DNA of 64,000 nucleotides from Actinotalea sp. JY-7876 (lineage in GTDB: Bacteria; Actinomycetota; Actinomycetes; Actinomycetales; Cellulomonadaceae), in the NCBI RefSeq assembly GCF_014042015.1, contig NZ_CP059493.1, positions 2,480,001 to 2,544,000 on the forward strand, given 5' to 3'. Numbering within the stretch: position 1 is the stretch's first letter; each line of letters opens with the position of its first letter. The translations under genes were made by a program, and so were the position numbers. The notes under the pieces are model-generated. The model was not told where the DNA came from, made no database searches, and saw only the letters and a program-made list of their open reading frames with translations. Positions 1 to 7,983 of the stretch are shown piece after piece.

Positions 1-525
1 GTACGTGATGTCCGCCGCGTACTGCTCGCGCCGCTCGGCCGGCTTCTGGCCCGCGATGATGCAGCCCGTCGTCAGGCCCAGGAACCGGAACACGCGGCCC
101 ATGAGGTCGCTCTGGTAGCTCGCGAGGTAGTCGTTGACCGTGACGACGTGGACGCCCTTGCCGGTCAGCGCGTTGAGGTACGCCGGCAGCGTCGCGACGA
201 GGGTCTTGCCCTCACCGGTCTTCATCTCGGCGATGTTGCCGAGGTGCAGCGCCGCCCCACCCATGAGCTGGACGTCGTAGGGCCGGTGGCCGAGCGTCCG
301 CTTCGCGGCCTCGCGCACCGCGGCGAACGCCTCGGGCAGCAGGTCGTCGAGCGTCTCGCCGTCGGCCAGGCGCGCCTTGAAGCGGTCGGTCTCCTCGCGC
401 AGCTCGGCGTCGCTGAGGGCGCTGAAGCTGTCCTCGAGGGCGTTGACCTGGTCGGCGAGGCCGCTCAGCCGCTTGACGATCCGGCCTTCGCCCATCCGCA
501 GGACCTTGTCGAGGATCGACGGCAC
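1..525 (-). CDS. secA: Protein translocase ATPase SecA, N-terminal part (cut by window edge)
   Basis: SecA is the ATPase motor that pushes unfolded preproteins through SecYEG. The visible 175 codons are the amino-terminal end; the rest lies left of base 1. The GTG start at 525 follows a GGAG about 8 nt upstream and gives the usual actinobacterial beginning [14 protein letters not shown]. Walker A is MKTGEGKT at residues 101-108, preceded by the [12 protein letters not shown] segment of nucleotide-binding domain 1, and VVTVNDYLA follows at about 127-135. This length of match to a universally conserved family leaves little doubt. The neighbouring hpf gene upstream on the same strand is the classic actinobacterial order; here an extra glycosylase gene sits between them. 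Confidence 0.96.
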   Translation of the reverse strand, partial: MPSILDKVLRMGEGRIVKRLSGLADQVNALEDSFSALSDAELREETDRFKARLADGETLDDLLPEAFAAVREAAKRTLGHRPYDVQLMGGAALHLGNIAEMKTGEGKTLVATLPAYLNALTGKGVHVVTVNDYLASYQSDLMGRVFRFLGLTTGCIIAGQKPAERREQYAADITY

Positions 526-679
526 GCGTTGCTCCAGACTTCTCAGAGACCCGTGCCGGGCGGCGACGAGCCGATGGTCGAGACAGACCGACGTCCATCG
601 TAGGCGAGGGCGGCGCCTCGCCGGGCACGACGCCACCCGGTGAGCGTGGCGGGCCGTCCCGGGACCGGTCGCGGCCGGC

Positions 680-1960
680 TCACGCGAGCGCCCGCAGCGC
701 CCCCGCGAGGTCCCCCGGCGCGCCCTCGGGGACCCGCACGGCGTCCAGCCCCAGCCAGGCCGCGAGCGCCCGCAGCTCCGTCGCGAGCTCCGTGGCGGTC
801 TGCGGCGGCGCGCCCGGCTCGAGGTGCGCGGCCTGCACCAGCAGAGTGCCGCGGGCGCGGTCGGCCTTGAGGTCGACGCGGGCCGCGAAGCGGTCGTCGA
901 GCAGGAAGGGCAGCACGTAGTAGCCGTGCACCCGCTGGGCCGCGGGGACGTAGATCTCGATCCGGTACCGCATGCCGAACAGCTCCTCGAGCCGTCGTCG
1001 CTCGAAGACCAGGGGGTCGAAGGGGCTCAGCAGCGCACGCCCGGTCGCCCGGCGGGGCAGCTCCGCGTCCCGGTGCAGGTAGGTCGGCCGGTCCCAGCCG
1101 TCGACCCGCACGGGCACGAGGACGCCCTCCTCCACGAGCTCGGCGACCCCGGCGCGCACCGCCTCCGGCCGCCGGATGCGGAAGTAGTCGGCGAAGCAGC
1201 GGGCCGTGCCGATGCCGTGCGCCCTGGCCCCGATCGCGAGCAGCTCGCGCACGGCGTCGGCCTCGTCCGGCTCGGGGCTCGCGAGCACCGCCGGCGGCAG
1301 GACGCGCTCCGTGAAGTCGTAGCACCGCTCGAAGGCGGCGTTGCGGCGCGCGGAGGTGATCTCCCCGGTGAAGAAGAGGAACTCCAGCACCCGCTTGGCC
1401 ACGGTCCAGTTCCAGCCCCACTCCGTGCGCGCCACCGCGACGCCCGAGGCGTGGAGCTCGTGGACCTCGCGCGCCGTGACCGGCCCCCGCTCGCGGACGA
1501 GGGCGCGGATCTCCTCGACCACGCCGGAGTGGCGCAGCGGCACCTCCTGGATGGTCCCCCAGGCCTGGTTCAGGTAGCCCCGTTGGCGCCAGCCGTGCAG
1601 GCGGTAGGTCGTCGGGGGCACGAACGAGGCCTCGTGCGCCCAGCACTCGACGAGGCGGCGCGGCGGCCGGGACGAGGCCCGGTCCAGGAGGCCGACGTCG
1701 TACGCGCCCAGCCGGGAGAACGCGGGCATCAGGTGCGCGCGCGCGACCACGTTGACCGAGTCGATCTGCAGCAGGCCGAGCCGGTCGACGACGCCCTGGA
1801 AGGCCCGCATCGTCACGGGAGAGCCGGGCTCGGGCCGACGTCGGTCGAGACCCTGCGCGCGCAGGGCGACCCGACGCGCCTGGGCGAGCGTGAGCCGTTC
1901 CGGACGTGCGACGGGGCGCGAGGTGGGCATGGTGGCCATCCTCGCGCCCCGCACCGACAC
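680..1960 (-). CDS. Winged-helix DNA glycosylase-like protein (HTH_42, YcaQ/AlkX type)
   Basis: The 426-residue product matches the HTH_42/YcaQ family, whose studied members excise alkylated bases or unhook interstrand crosslinks. Family hallmarks visible are the catalytic-region segment [16 protein letters not shown] near residues 62-77, with the QID form found in YcaQ/AlkX rather than the QxQ form of AlkZ, then the ECWAHEAS block and the [10 protein letters not shown] block near residue 310. The start is uncertain: GTG at 1960 lies 14 nt after the hpf stop, but in-frame ATGs at 1939 and 1930 have better-placed purine-rich sites (GGGG or GAGG). It is probably co-transcribed with hpf, or read from a promoter within it. 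Enzyme activity is inferred from the family. Confidence 0.85.
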   Translation of the reverse strand: MSVRGARMATMPTSRPVARPERLTLAQARRVALRAQGLDRRRPEPGSPVTMRAFQGVVDRLGLLQIDSVNVVARAHLMPAFSRLGAYDVGLLDRASSRPPRRLVECWAHEASFVPPTTYRLHGWRQRGYLNQAWGTIQEVPLRHSGVVEEIRALVRERGPVTAREVHELHASGVAVARTEWGWNWTVAKRVLEFLFFTGEITSARRNAAFERCYDFTERVLPPAVLASPEPDEADAVRELLAIGARAHGIGTARCFADYFRIRRPEAVRAGVAELVEEGVLVPVRVDGWDRPTYLHRDAELPRRATGRALLSPFDPLVFERRRLEELFGMRYRIEIYVPAAQRVHGYYVLPFLLDDRFAARVDLKADRARGTLLVQAAHLEPGAPPQTATELATELRALAAWLGLDAVRVPEGAPGDLAGALRALA

Positions 1961-1975
1961 GCCGGCGTCGACGCG

Positions 1976-2611
1976 CTAGACGGCCTGGACCGCCGGGGCG
2001 TTCACGGGGGCGTCGAGCCGGATGACGCCGTAGCTCCACCCCCGGCGCCGGTAGGCGACGGACGGCAGGGCCGTCTCGGCGTCGATGAACAGGTAGAAGT
2101 CGTGACCCACCATCTCCATCTCGTAGAGGGCGTCGTCGAGGGTCATCGGCTCGGCCTGGTGCAGCTTCTCCCGGATGACGACGGGCGAGTCGCCCCACGT
2201 CGTCTCGACGACCTCGCCGGGCGCGGGAGCCGGCTGCTCCGGCTCCTCGACGGGCGGCTCCTCCTCGATCGGGCGCACGTCGACCGGCACCGCCGGGACG
2301 GACTTGTGGTGGTCCTTGCGCCGGTCACGTGCCCTGCGCAGCCGCTCCATGAGCTTGGTGGTCGCCGCGTCCAGCGCCGCATAGGGGTCGTCCGCGCACG
2401 CCTCGGCACGGATGACGGGCCCCTTGCCGAGCACCGTGAGCTCCACCCGCTCGGCCACCTCGGCCTGGCGCGGGTTCTTCTCGTGGGTGACCTCGACGTC
2501 CACGCGCATCGCACGCGGGGCCAGCTGGGTGATCTTGGCCAGCTTGTCCTCGACGTGGCGGCGGAAACGCTCGGGCACCTCGGTGTGGCGACCGACGACG
2601 ACGATCTCCAT
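1976..2611 (-). CDS. hpf: Ribosome hibernation promoting factor, long form
   Basis: Long HPF binds the decoding region of the 30S subunit and pairs 70S ribosomes into inactive 100S dimers during stress or stationary phase. The 211 residues show the N-terminal S30AE domain (MEIVVVGRHTEVPERFRRHV, then RVDVEVTHEKN), an acidic proline-rich linker at about 112-140, and the C-terminal dimerisation domain with VVIREKLHQAEPMTLDDALYEMEMVGHDFYLF. The ATG at 2611 follows a strong AGGAGG site (2616-2621) with good spacing. A predicted promoter, a small ORF and a hairpin lie in the leader (2631-2833), suggesting control at the mRNA level. Family assignment is firm; the leader-based regulation is inference. 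Confidence 0.95.
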   Translation of the reverse strand: MEIVVVGRHTEVPERFRRHVEDKLAKITQLAPRAMRVDVEVTHEKNPRQAEVAERVELTVLGKGPVIRAEACADDPYAALDAATTKLMERLRRARDRRKDHHKSVPAVPVDVRPIEEEPPVEEPEQPAPAPGEVVETTWGDSPVVIREKLHQAEPMTLDDALYEMEMVGHDFYLFIDAETALPSVAYRRRGWSYGVIRLDAPVNAPAVQAV

Positions 2612-2630
2612 GGTGAACCTCCTGGAAACG

Positions 2631-2650
2631 GGGCGGTGCGTGCACCGCCC
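2631..2650 (-). promoter_or_regulatory. GC-rich hairpin in the hpf leader
   Basis: GGGCGGTGC and GCACCGCCC are perfect inverted repeats separated by two bases. The hairpin ends about 10 nt upstream of the AGGAGG ribosome-binding site of hpf, so its folding could affect access to that site or act as a pause. No T-rich tract follows, so a terminator is less likely. Confidence 0.5.
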
Positions 2651-2671
2651 GGCGGACTGCGGGGGACGCCC

Positions 2672-2797
2672 TCATCGGGCGGACGGCGCGCACCACCTCC
2701 CTCGTGCTCCGGCGGGCGTGGCAGGGGGCCACGTCCGCCCTCGGCGAGCGCACCACCCCGGTGGGTGGGCCTGCGCGCCGGGCGGGAACGGCTCCAT
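2672..2797 (-). CDS. Possible 41-residue leader ORF upstream of hpf
   Basis: A small ATG-to-TGA frame of 42 codons lies wholly within the hpf leader. Its ATG (2797) is only 6 nt downstream of a TAACGT -10 element (2804-2809), the arrangement of a leaderless start as seen elsewhere in this window. The peptide begins MEPFPPGAQAHPPGWC, is rich in Pro, Arg, Trp and Cys, and has no recognisable domain. It ends 60 nt before the hpf ATG. It could be a regulatory upstream ORF or chance: in DNA this GC-rich short open frames are common, so it is reported with low confidence. Confidence 0.25.
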   Translation of the reverse strand: MEPFPPGAQAHPPGWCARRGRTWPPATPAGARGRWCAPSAR

Positions 2798-2803
2798 GTA
2801 CTG

Positions 2804-2833
2804 ACGTTAGTCCTCCTGTGACCAGGACGTGAA
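2804..2833 (-). promoter_or_regulatory. Predicted promoter of hpf
   Basis: Minus-strand -35 TTCACG (2828-2833), 18 nt spacer, -10 TAACGT (2804-2809). The predicted start site is near 2797, giving an hpf leader of about 185 nt. Both hexamers fit the primary sigma factor pattern of actinobacteria; experimental support is absent. Confidence 0.45.
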
Positions 2834-2896
2834 CCGACGGAGGTCCCGGTGCGCGGGCCCGCGGCGTCCTGGTACGGATCGTCCCGAGATGCCCCG

Positions 2897-3673
2897 TCAG
2901 GAGGTCGCCGCGGGCGTCGAGGCCACCGCGGCACCGGCCCCGCGGGGCGGCGGCGTGGCGGCGAGGACCAGCGCTCCCACGACGAGCGCACCCGCCGTCG
3001 TCAGCGCGTCCGCGCACGCGCGCAGCGTCGCCCCGGTCGTCACGACGTCGTCGACGAGCAGGACCCAGGCCGGCCCGCCGGCGTGACGCTCGAGCGCGCC
3101 GGGGCGCACGCGCACCGCCCCGGCCGTGTTGGCGCGGCGCGCCCGCGCGCCCAGGCCTACCTGGTCGCGCCGCCGGGCGCGGGTCAGCACGCCGCCGACG
3201 GCGGCCGCCGCACCGCCCGAGCGCAGCCCTCGCGCCGCCCCGTGGGCCAGGCCGTCGACGAGGTCGGCCCCGCGCCGGCGTCGCGCCGCCGCCGTGGTCG
3301 GCGCCGGCACGACGAGGAGCGGTGCGCCGCGCGTCGCGGCGCGGAGCTCGGGGGCCAGACGGGTCCCCGCGTCCGCGAGCGCGCCGCGGAGCACCGGCGA
3401 CAGGTCCGCGCGCCCGCGGTCCTTCCACGCCACCACCAGGCCGCGCACCGGCCCGGCGTACGACGCGAGGCACCAGACCGGCGTCGGCGGGCTGCCGTCC
3501 GCCCGGTCGAGCCGGGGCACCGCGTCCTCGCAGCGCACCGGCGGGCCGGCCACCGTCGCCGCGCACGTGCGGCACAGGGGCACGTCCCAGGTCCCGCACC
3601 CCGGGCACTCCACCGGCAGCACCCACCGCACGAGGTCGCGGGCGACCGGACCCAGGCGCGCGAGCGTGTCCAC
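2897..3673 (-). CDS. ComF-family phosphoribosyltransferase-like protein
   Basis: ComF-type proteins combine an N-terminal zinc ribbon with a phosphoribosyltransferase fold and are linked to DNA uptake in competent bacteria; the role in actinobacteria is not settled. The 258 residues show two CxxC pairs (C23/C26 and C34/C37), the VPAPTT block near residue 120, the ARRRDQVGLGARARRAN region typical of ComF, and the PRPP-binding loop VLLVDDVVTTGAT near 205-220. It lies between lpqB and hpf on the same strand, the usual actinobacterial order. It starts 46 nt downstream of the lpqB stop, so it is probably in the mtrAB-lpqB unit. Confidence 0.9.
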   Translation of the reverse strand: MDTLARLGPVARDLVRWVLPVECPGCGTWDVPLCRTCAATVAGPPVRCEDAVPRLDRADGSPPTPVWCLASYAGPVRGLVVAWKDRGRADLSPVLRGALADAGTRLAPELRAATRGAPLLVVPAPTTAAARRRRGADLVDGLAHGAARGLRSGGAAAAVGGVLTRARRRDQVGLGARARRANTAGAVRVRPGALERHAGGPAWVLLVDDVVTTGATLRACADALTTAGALVVGALVLAATPPPRGAGAAVASTPAATS

Positions 3674-3719
3674 GCCCGCATCGTCGCGCGCGGACGGGCC
3701 CCGTGACCGCCGTCCCCAG

Positions 3720-5429
3720 CTACCCGGGGAAGACCGGGTCCCGCACGCCGTCCGCCACCGTGCGCCACTGGTTGCCGCGACGGGTCAGGAGCGTGCCGTC
3801 GCCGTCGACGACGTGGATCGACTGCGGCCCCCGGCCGGCGGCGATCCCGGTCGCCTCCAGGACCGTGAGCGACTGCGTCGGCCCGCCGAGCGGCACCAGG
3901 TAGGTGCTGGGGAAGCCGAGGTCCTGGCCGCGGCCCAGGACGGCGAGCGTCACCTCGTCGACCCACGCCAGCTCCAGGGCGTCGACGAGCGCCGCGCCCA
4001 CCGCGAGCGGCTCGGCGCTCACCAGCGTGGGTCGCCCGTCGTCGTCGCGGGAGATCCCCGCGACCAGGATCGCGACGTCGCCCGCGGCGGAGCCCGCCGA
4101 GACGATCGCGACGCGCGCGCCGTCGCGCGAGACGCGCAGGGAGCGCACGGTGCGCCCGTCGAGCCACGGCGCCTCGATGTCCACCTGCTGCCCGGCCTGG
4201 TCCACGACGAGGAGCCGACCGGTGGACGCCTGCTCGCCCGTCCACACCCAGCCGTACCGGTCGACCGAGGGCGCGACCAGCGCGGTGCCGGTGGCCAGCG
4301 TCGCGGGTGCGGCGCCGTCGGCCGGCAGGAGGAGCAGCCTGCCCGGACCCGACAGGACCACCCGGACCGACCCGTCGACGGCGAGAGCGGGGTGCCGCGC
4401 GTCCAGGCCGGCGAGCGGCGCGACGTCGTCGAGCGGCACCGGCACGTCGTCGCTCACCACGACCAGCTCCTCGCCCACGATCGCGTAGGGGCCGGAGCCG
4501 GGCGCGACGTCGCGCTCCAGGATGGGCACGTCGGTCTCGTCCCAGGCCAGGCCCCCGACGGAGACCTCCACGTCGGTGACCGGCACCCGGCGCAGCGTCT
4601 CGGTCAGCTGCAGGTGCAGGAGGTTGCGGTCGGCCTGGTCGGGCAGCGCGGGCGCCTCGGCCAGGTCCACGCGCGCGACGCGGTCCTCCGCCAGCGTCAC
4701 CGTCTCGGTGCTCAGCCTGGCGCCCTCGGGCGCCCCCGAGACGACGGCGTCACGCAGCCAGGCCGACGGGCCGCCGAGCAGGGCGCTGACGGCGAGCGTC
4801 GGGGTCTTGGAGGTGGCGAACCAGCGCAGGTCGGGCACCAGCTGCGTGCGGTCGGTGCTCGCGAAGTAGACGGGCGTCGGCCGGTACACCGCCTCGAACG
4901 CGGCGGCGTCCATGAGCACGCCGTCGGCCAGCTCGGAGATCCGCCACTGCCCCGCGGCGTCGCGCTGGAGCTCGAACGTGAGCTCCTGGTCGAGCGCGTC
5001 CGGCGCGGCCTCCGTGTACCGGCCCGCGTCGTCGACGATCGCCTCGAGCGGCACGCTGACCACCACGGAGCCGTCCTCCTGGGGATCGACCTGGGGCTCG
5101 CTCCCCTGGCGCGGGTAGATCAGGACCCGCGCGCGCGGGTCCCACTCCCCCGAGCCGCCGACCGTGAGGAACTTGCGCGCGACCGCGAACTCGTCCTGGA
5201 GGCCGGCCGCGCCCGCGAGCAGGAACCCGCGCACGAGCTCGGCCGGGTCGGCGTCGACCAACGGGTCGCTCGGGAGCTGCAGGGCGAGCCCCGGCTCCTC
5301 GGGAGCCACGGCGTCACCCGTGCGCACCGGCCCGGACGAGGGGATGGCGGCGCAGCCCGCGAGCGCGATCAGGGTGGCGACGGCCGTCACGGCCAGGGCC
5401 GAGCGAGCGGCCCTCGGTCGACGCGTCAT
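3720..5429 (-). CDS. lpqB: Lipoprotein LpqB, partner of the MtrAB two-component system
   Basis: LpqB is a membrane-anchored lipoprotein that acts with the sensor kinase MtrB in cell-envelope homeostasis and division. The 569-residue product has a lipoprotein signal peptide ending in LAGC (lipidated Cys26), a GerMN-like domain in the first half (around the VYRPTPVYFASTD segment) and a C-terminal WD40-like beta-propeller with repeated VDRYGWVWTG and VSRDGARVAIVS type strands. The start ATG (5429) overlaps the mtrB stop by one base (TGATG), which fixes it over a much longer upstream open frame that would bury the signal peptide. The mtrA-mtrB-lpqB order is strongly conserved in actinobacteria. 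Confidence 0.95.
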   Translation of the reverse strand: MTRRPRAARSALAVTAVATLIALAGCAAIPSSGPVRTGDAVAPEEPGLALQLPSDPLVDADPAELVRGFLLAGAAGLQDEFAVARKFLTVGGSGEWDPRARVLIYPRQGSEPQVDPQEDGSVVVSVPLEAIVDDAGRYTEAAPDALDQELTFELQRDAAGQWRISELADGVLMDAAAFEAVYRPTPVYFASTDRTQLVPDLRWFATSKTPTLAVSALLGGPSAWLRDAVVSGAPEGARLSTETVTLAEDRVARVDLAEAPALPDQADRNLLHLQLTETLRRVPVTDVEVSVGGLAWDETDVPILERDVAPGSGPYAIVGEELVVVSDDVPVPLDDVAPLAGLDARHPALAVDGSVRVVLSGPGRLLLLPADGAAPATLATGTALVAPSVDRYGWVWTGEQASTGRLLVVDQAGQQVDIEAPWLDGRTVRSLRVSRDGARVAIVSAGSAAGDVAILVAGISRDDDGRPTLVSAEPLAVGAALVDALELAWVDEVTLAVLGRGQDLGFPSTYLVPLGGPTQSLTVLEATGIAAGRGPQSIHVVDGDGTLLTRRGNQWRTVADGVRDPVFPG

Positions 5430-7156
5430 CAGGCCTCCAGCCGGTCCAGGTCGGGCACGGCCGCCGGGTCGAGGTCCGGGCGGCCCTCGTGCGAGGCGTA
5501 CGAGACGCCGACGTGCGGGTCGTCGTCCGGGGGCACCAGCGGCGCCGGGGACCCGTCCAGGACGATGCCCGCCCGGCGCGGGACGGTGAGCCGGAAGCTG
5601 GCCCCGCGACCCGGTCGACCCCACGCCTCCAGGCGGCCGCCGTGCAGGTGGGCGTCCTCGATGGAGATCGCGAGCCCGAGGCCCGTGCCGCCCGTGGTGC
5701 GCGCGCGGGCCGGGTCCGCACGCCAGAAGCGGTCGAAGACGTGCTCCGCCTCCTGCGCGGTCATCCCCACGCCGTGGTCGCGCACGACGACGGCGACCGC
5801 CCGGGCGTCGGCGGCCACGAAGACCTCGACCGGCCTGCCCTCGGCGTGCTCGACGGCGTTGACGAGCAGGTTGCGCAGCACGCGCTCGATCCGTCGCGGG
5901 TCGATGTCCGCGACGACCGGCTCGCCGGGCATCTCGACCGCGAGCCACACGCCGCGCCGCTCGGCGAGCGGGACGGTCTGCTCGACGGCCGCCATCACGA
6001 CGTCACGGACGTCGCGGCTCTCCGCGTCGAGCATCGCCGCACCGGCGTCGAATCGGCTGATCTCCAGCAGGTCCGCGAGCAGGTCCTCGAAGCGGTCGAG
6101 CTGCGCGGTGAGGAGCTCGGCCGAGCGCGCCGCCGCGGGGTCGAGCTCGTCGCGCGCGGCGTGGATCACCTCGGCGGCCATCCGCACCGTGGTCAGCGGG
6201 GTGCGCAGCTCGTGGGAGACGTCGGAGACGAAGCGCCGCTGCAGGTGCGACAGCTCCTCCATCCGGCGGATCTGGTCCTGCAGGCTCTCCGCCATCTCGT
6301 TGAAGGAGCGCGCGAGGGTCGCCATCTCGTCGACGCCCCGGACCGGCATGCGCTCGGTGAGGTGCCCGTCGGCCAGCCGCTCGGCGACCTGCGCGGCACT
6401 GCGCACCGGCTGGACCGTCTGGCGCGTGACCATCCACGTCATGCCACCGAGCAGCGCCACGAGGCCGAGCCCGCCGATCGCCAGGACGCGCTGCACGAAG
6501 GCGAGGGTCTGCTGCTCGCTCGCGAGGCTGTAGAGGAAGTACAGCTCGACCTGCCCGACCACCGGCGCCGTGACGGCCGACCCCACGACGATCCCCGGGT
6601 CGGTGCCGCCCTCGCCCGGGATCGCGACCGGCACCCAGTGCTGCTCGCTGGAGCCCTGCACGGCCGAGCGGAGCTCGAGGGACACGAGCCCGATGAGCGC
6701 GGGGTCCGCCGTCGTGGAGTGGTCGTTGACGAACACGGGCACCGACGCCCCCGGGGAGCGGCGCAGGAACGCCTGGTCGCTCGTGCTCCCCTGCCGCAGG
6801 GCCCCGACGGTCTGGCCGAACAGGCCGTTGAGCTCGGTGGGCGTGGACGGCACCGCGCTGTCGAACGTCTCCTGGGCGCGCTGCGTCGCGATCGCGCTCG
6901 CCTCGAGCACCTCCTCGAGGCGCTGCTCGTAGAGGCCGTCCCGGATCTCGTCCGAGAGGTACCCGCCGAGGAGCCCCACCGCCGCCACGCCCGCCAGGAG
7001 CGTGGTGGTGACGACGCGGACCTGGAGCGAGGACCGCCAGCGGTGGACGATCCGCCGCACCATGCGCGCGACCACGCGGCGCGCGAGGCGCAGGCGCCGT
7101 CGGGCGACCGCGAATCGCGGAGCCCGGGCCGCGGGGCCGGTCACGGCGTCCGTCAT
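5429..7156 (-). CDS. mtrB: Sensor histidine kinase MtrB
   Basis: MtrB is the membrane sensor kinase that phosphorylates MtrA; the pair controls cell-wall hydrolases, division and, in some genera, osmoprotectant transport. The 575 residues comprise a basic N terminus, TM1 (about 48-66), an extracytoplasmic domain of roughly 160 residues, TM2 (about 226-246), a HAMP domain, the H box VSDVSHELRTPLT with phospho-accepting His315, an N box (NLLVNAVEHAEG), and G boxes (DHGVGM and TGGTGLGLAI). The gene starts 7 nt after the mtrA stop and shares one base with lpqB, so the three form one transcription unit. Confidence 0.96.
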   Translation of the reverse strand: MTDAVTGPAARAPRFAVARRRLRLARRVVARMVRRIVHRWRSSLQVRVVTTTLLAGVAAVGLLGGYLSDEIRDGLYEQRLEEVLEASAIATQRAQETFDSAVPSTPTELNGLFGQTVGALRQGSTSDQAFLRRSPGASVPVFVNDHSTTADPALIGLVSLELRSAVQGSSEQHWVPVAIPGEGGTDPGIVVGSAVTAPVVGQVELYFLYSLASEQQTLAFVQRVLAIGGLGLVALLGGMTWMVTRQTVQPVRSAAQVAERLADGHLTERMPVRGVDEMATLARSFNEMAESLQDQIRRMEELSHLQRRFVSDVSHELRTPLTTVRMAAEVIHAARDELDPAAARSAELLTAQLDRFEDLLADLLEISRFDAGAAMLDAESRDVRDVVMAAVEQTVPLAERRGVWLAVEMPGEPVVADIDPRRIERVLRNLLVNAVEHAEGRPVEVFVAADARAVAVVVRDHGVGMTAQEAEHVFDRFWRADPARARTTGGTGLGLAISIEDAHLHGGRLEAWGRPGRGASFRLTVPRRAGIVLDGSPAPLVPPDDDPHVGVSYASHEGRPDLDPAAVPDLDRLEA

Positions 7157-7163
7157 GGCCGTC

Positions 7164-7853
7164 TCACGCCGGGCCGGAGCCCGCCTTGTAGCCGACGCCG
7201 CGGACGGTCACGACGATCTCGGGGTGCTCCGGGTCGTGCTCGATCTTCGACCGCAGGCGCTGGACGTGGACGTTGACCAGGCGGGTGTCGGCGGCGTGCC
7301 GGTAGCCCCAGACGCGCTCGAGGAGCACCTCCCGCGTGAAGACCTGCCACGGCTTGCGGGCGAGGGCGACCAGGAGGTCGAACTCGAGCGGCGTCAACGA
7401 GATGACGACGCCGTCGCGCGTGACGCGGTGACCGGTGACGTCGATCTCGAGGTCGCCGATGCTCAGGTGCTCCGGCGTCGGCTCGTCGCTACGGCGCAGG
7501 CGTGCACGGACGCGCGCGACGAGCTCCTTGGGCTTGAACGGCTTGGAGATGTAGTCGTCGGCACCCGACTCGAGGCCCAGGACGACGTCGACCGTGTCGC
7601 TCTTGGCCGTGAGCATGACGATGGGGACGCCGGACTCCGCCCGGATCAGCCGGCAGATCTCGGTGCCGTCCTTGCCGGGGAGCATGAGGTCGAGCAGCAC
7701 GAGGTCCGGCTGCCCGGCGTGGAACGCCGCGACCGCCTCGTCGCCGTGCGAGCAGAACAGGGGCTCGAAGCCCTCCGAGCGCAGCACGATGCCGATCATC
7801 TCGGCCAGCGCGACGTCGTCGTCCACCACCAGGATCCGACCCTTCATGGGCAC
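7164..7853 (-). CDS. mtrA: Response regulator MtrA
   Basis: MtrA is an essential OmpR/PhoB-type response regulator in many actinobacteria. The 229-residue form has a receiver domain with acidic pocket D11-D13, phospho-acceptor Asp55 in [11 protein letters not shown] and the conserved Lys in SKPFKPKE. A winged-helix output domain follows ([12 protein letters not shown], then [23 protein letters not shown] with the recognition helix). GTG at 7853 has a GGGG about 9 nt upstream; ATG at 7847 ([11 protein letters not shown]) is the alternative and is closer to the family's usual beginning. It diverges from the 7984 gene across 130 bp. Confidence 0.96.
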   Translation of the reverse strand: MPMKGRILVVDDDVALAEMIGIVLRSEGFEPLFCSHGDEAVAAFHAGQPDLVLLDLMLPGKDGTEICRLIRAESGVPIVMLTAKSDTVDVVLGLESGADDYISKPFKPKELVARVRARLRRSDEPTPEHLSIGDLEIDVTGHRVTRDGVVISLTPLEFDLLVALARKPWQVFTREVLLERVWGYRHAADTRLVNVHVQRLRSKIEHDPEHPEIVVTVRGVGYKAGSGPA

Positions 7854-7983
7854 ATGGTGTCACCCCGCGGCCCGGACCCGTGCACCGGCCCCCGCGCGTC
7901 CCCCCGCGGGCGGTGGCGTCCGTGGCACGATGGGCGCGCGCAGCCGCGGACGACGTCGCCGGCACGGACACAGGGGAAGACAC

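Noticed and set aside
5430-5948. N-terminal extension of lpqB
   Set aside because: The frame is open upstream of 5429, but it would overlap mtrB extensively and bury the lipoprotein signal peptide; the TGATG junction supports ATG 5429.
3126-6533. Very long open frame on the plus strand opposite lpqB-mtrB (1135 codons)
   Set aside because: It is a shadow of the minus-strand genes in very GC-rich DNA: its translation is Arg/Ala/Ser-rich with no domain, while the minus frames encode clear LpqB and MtrB.
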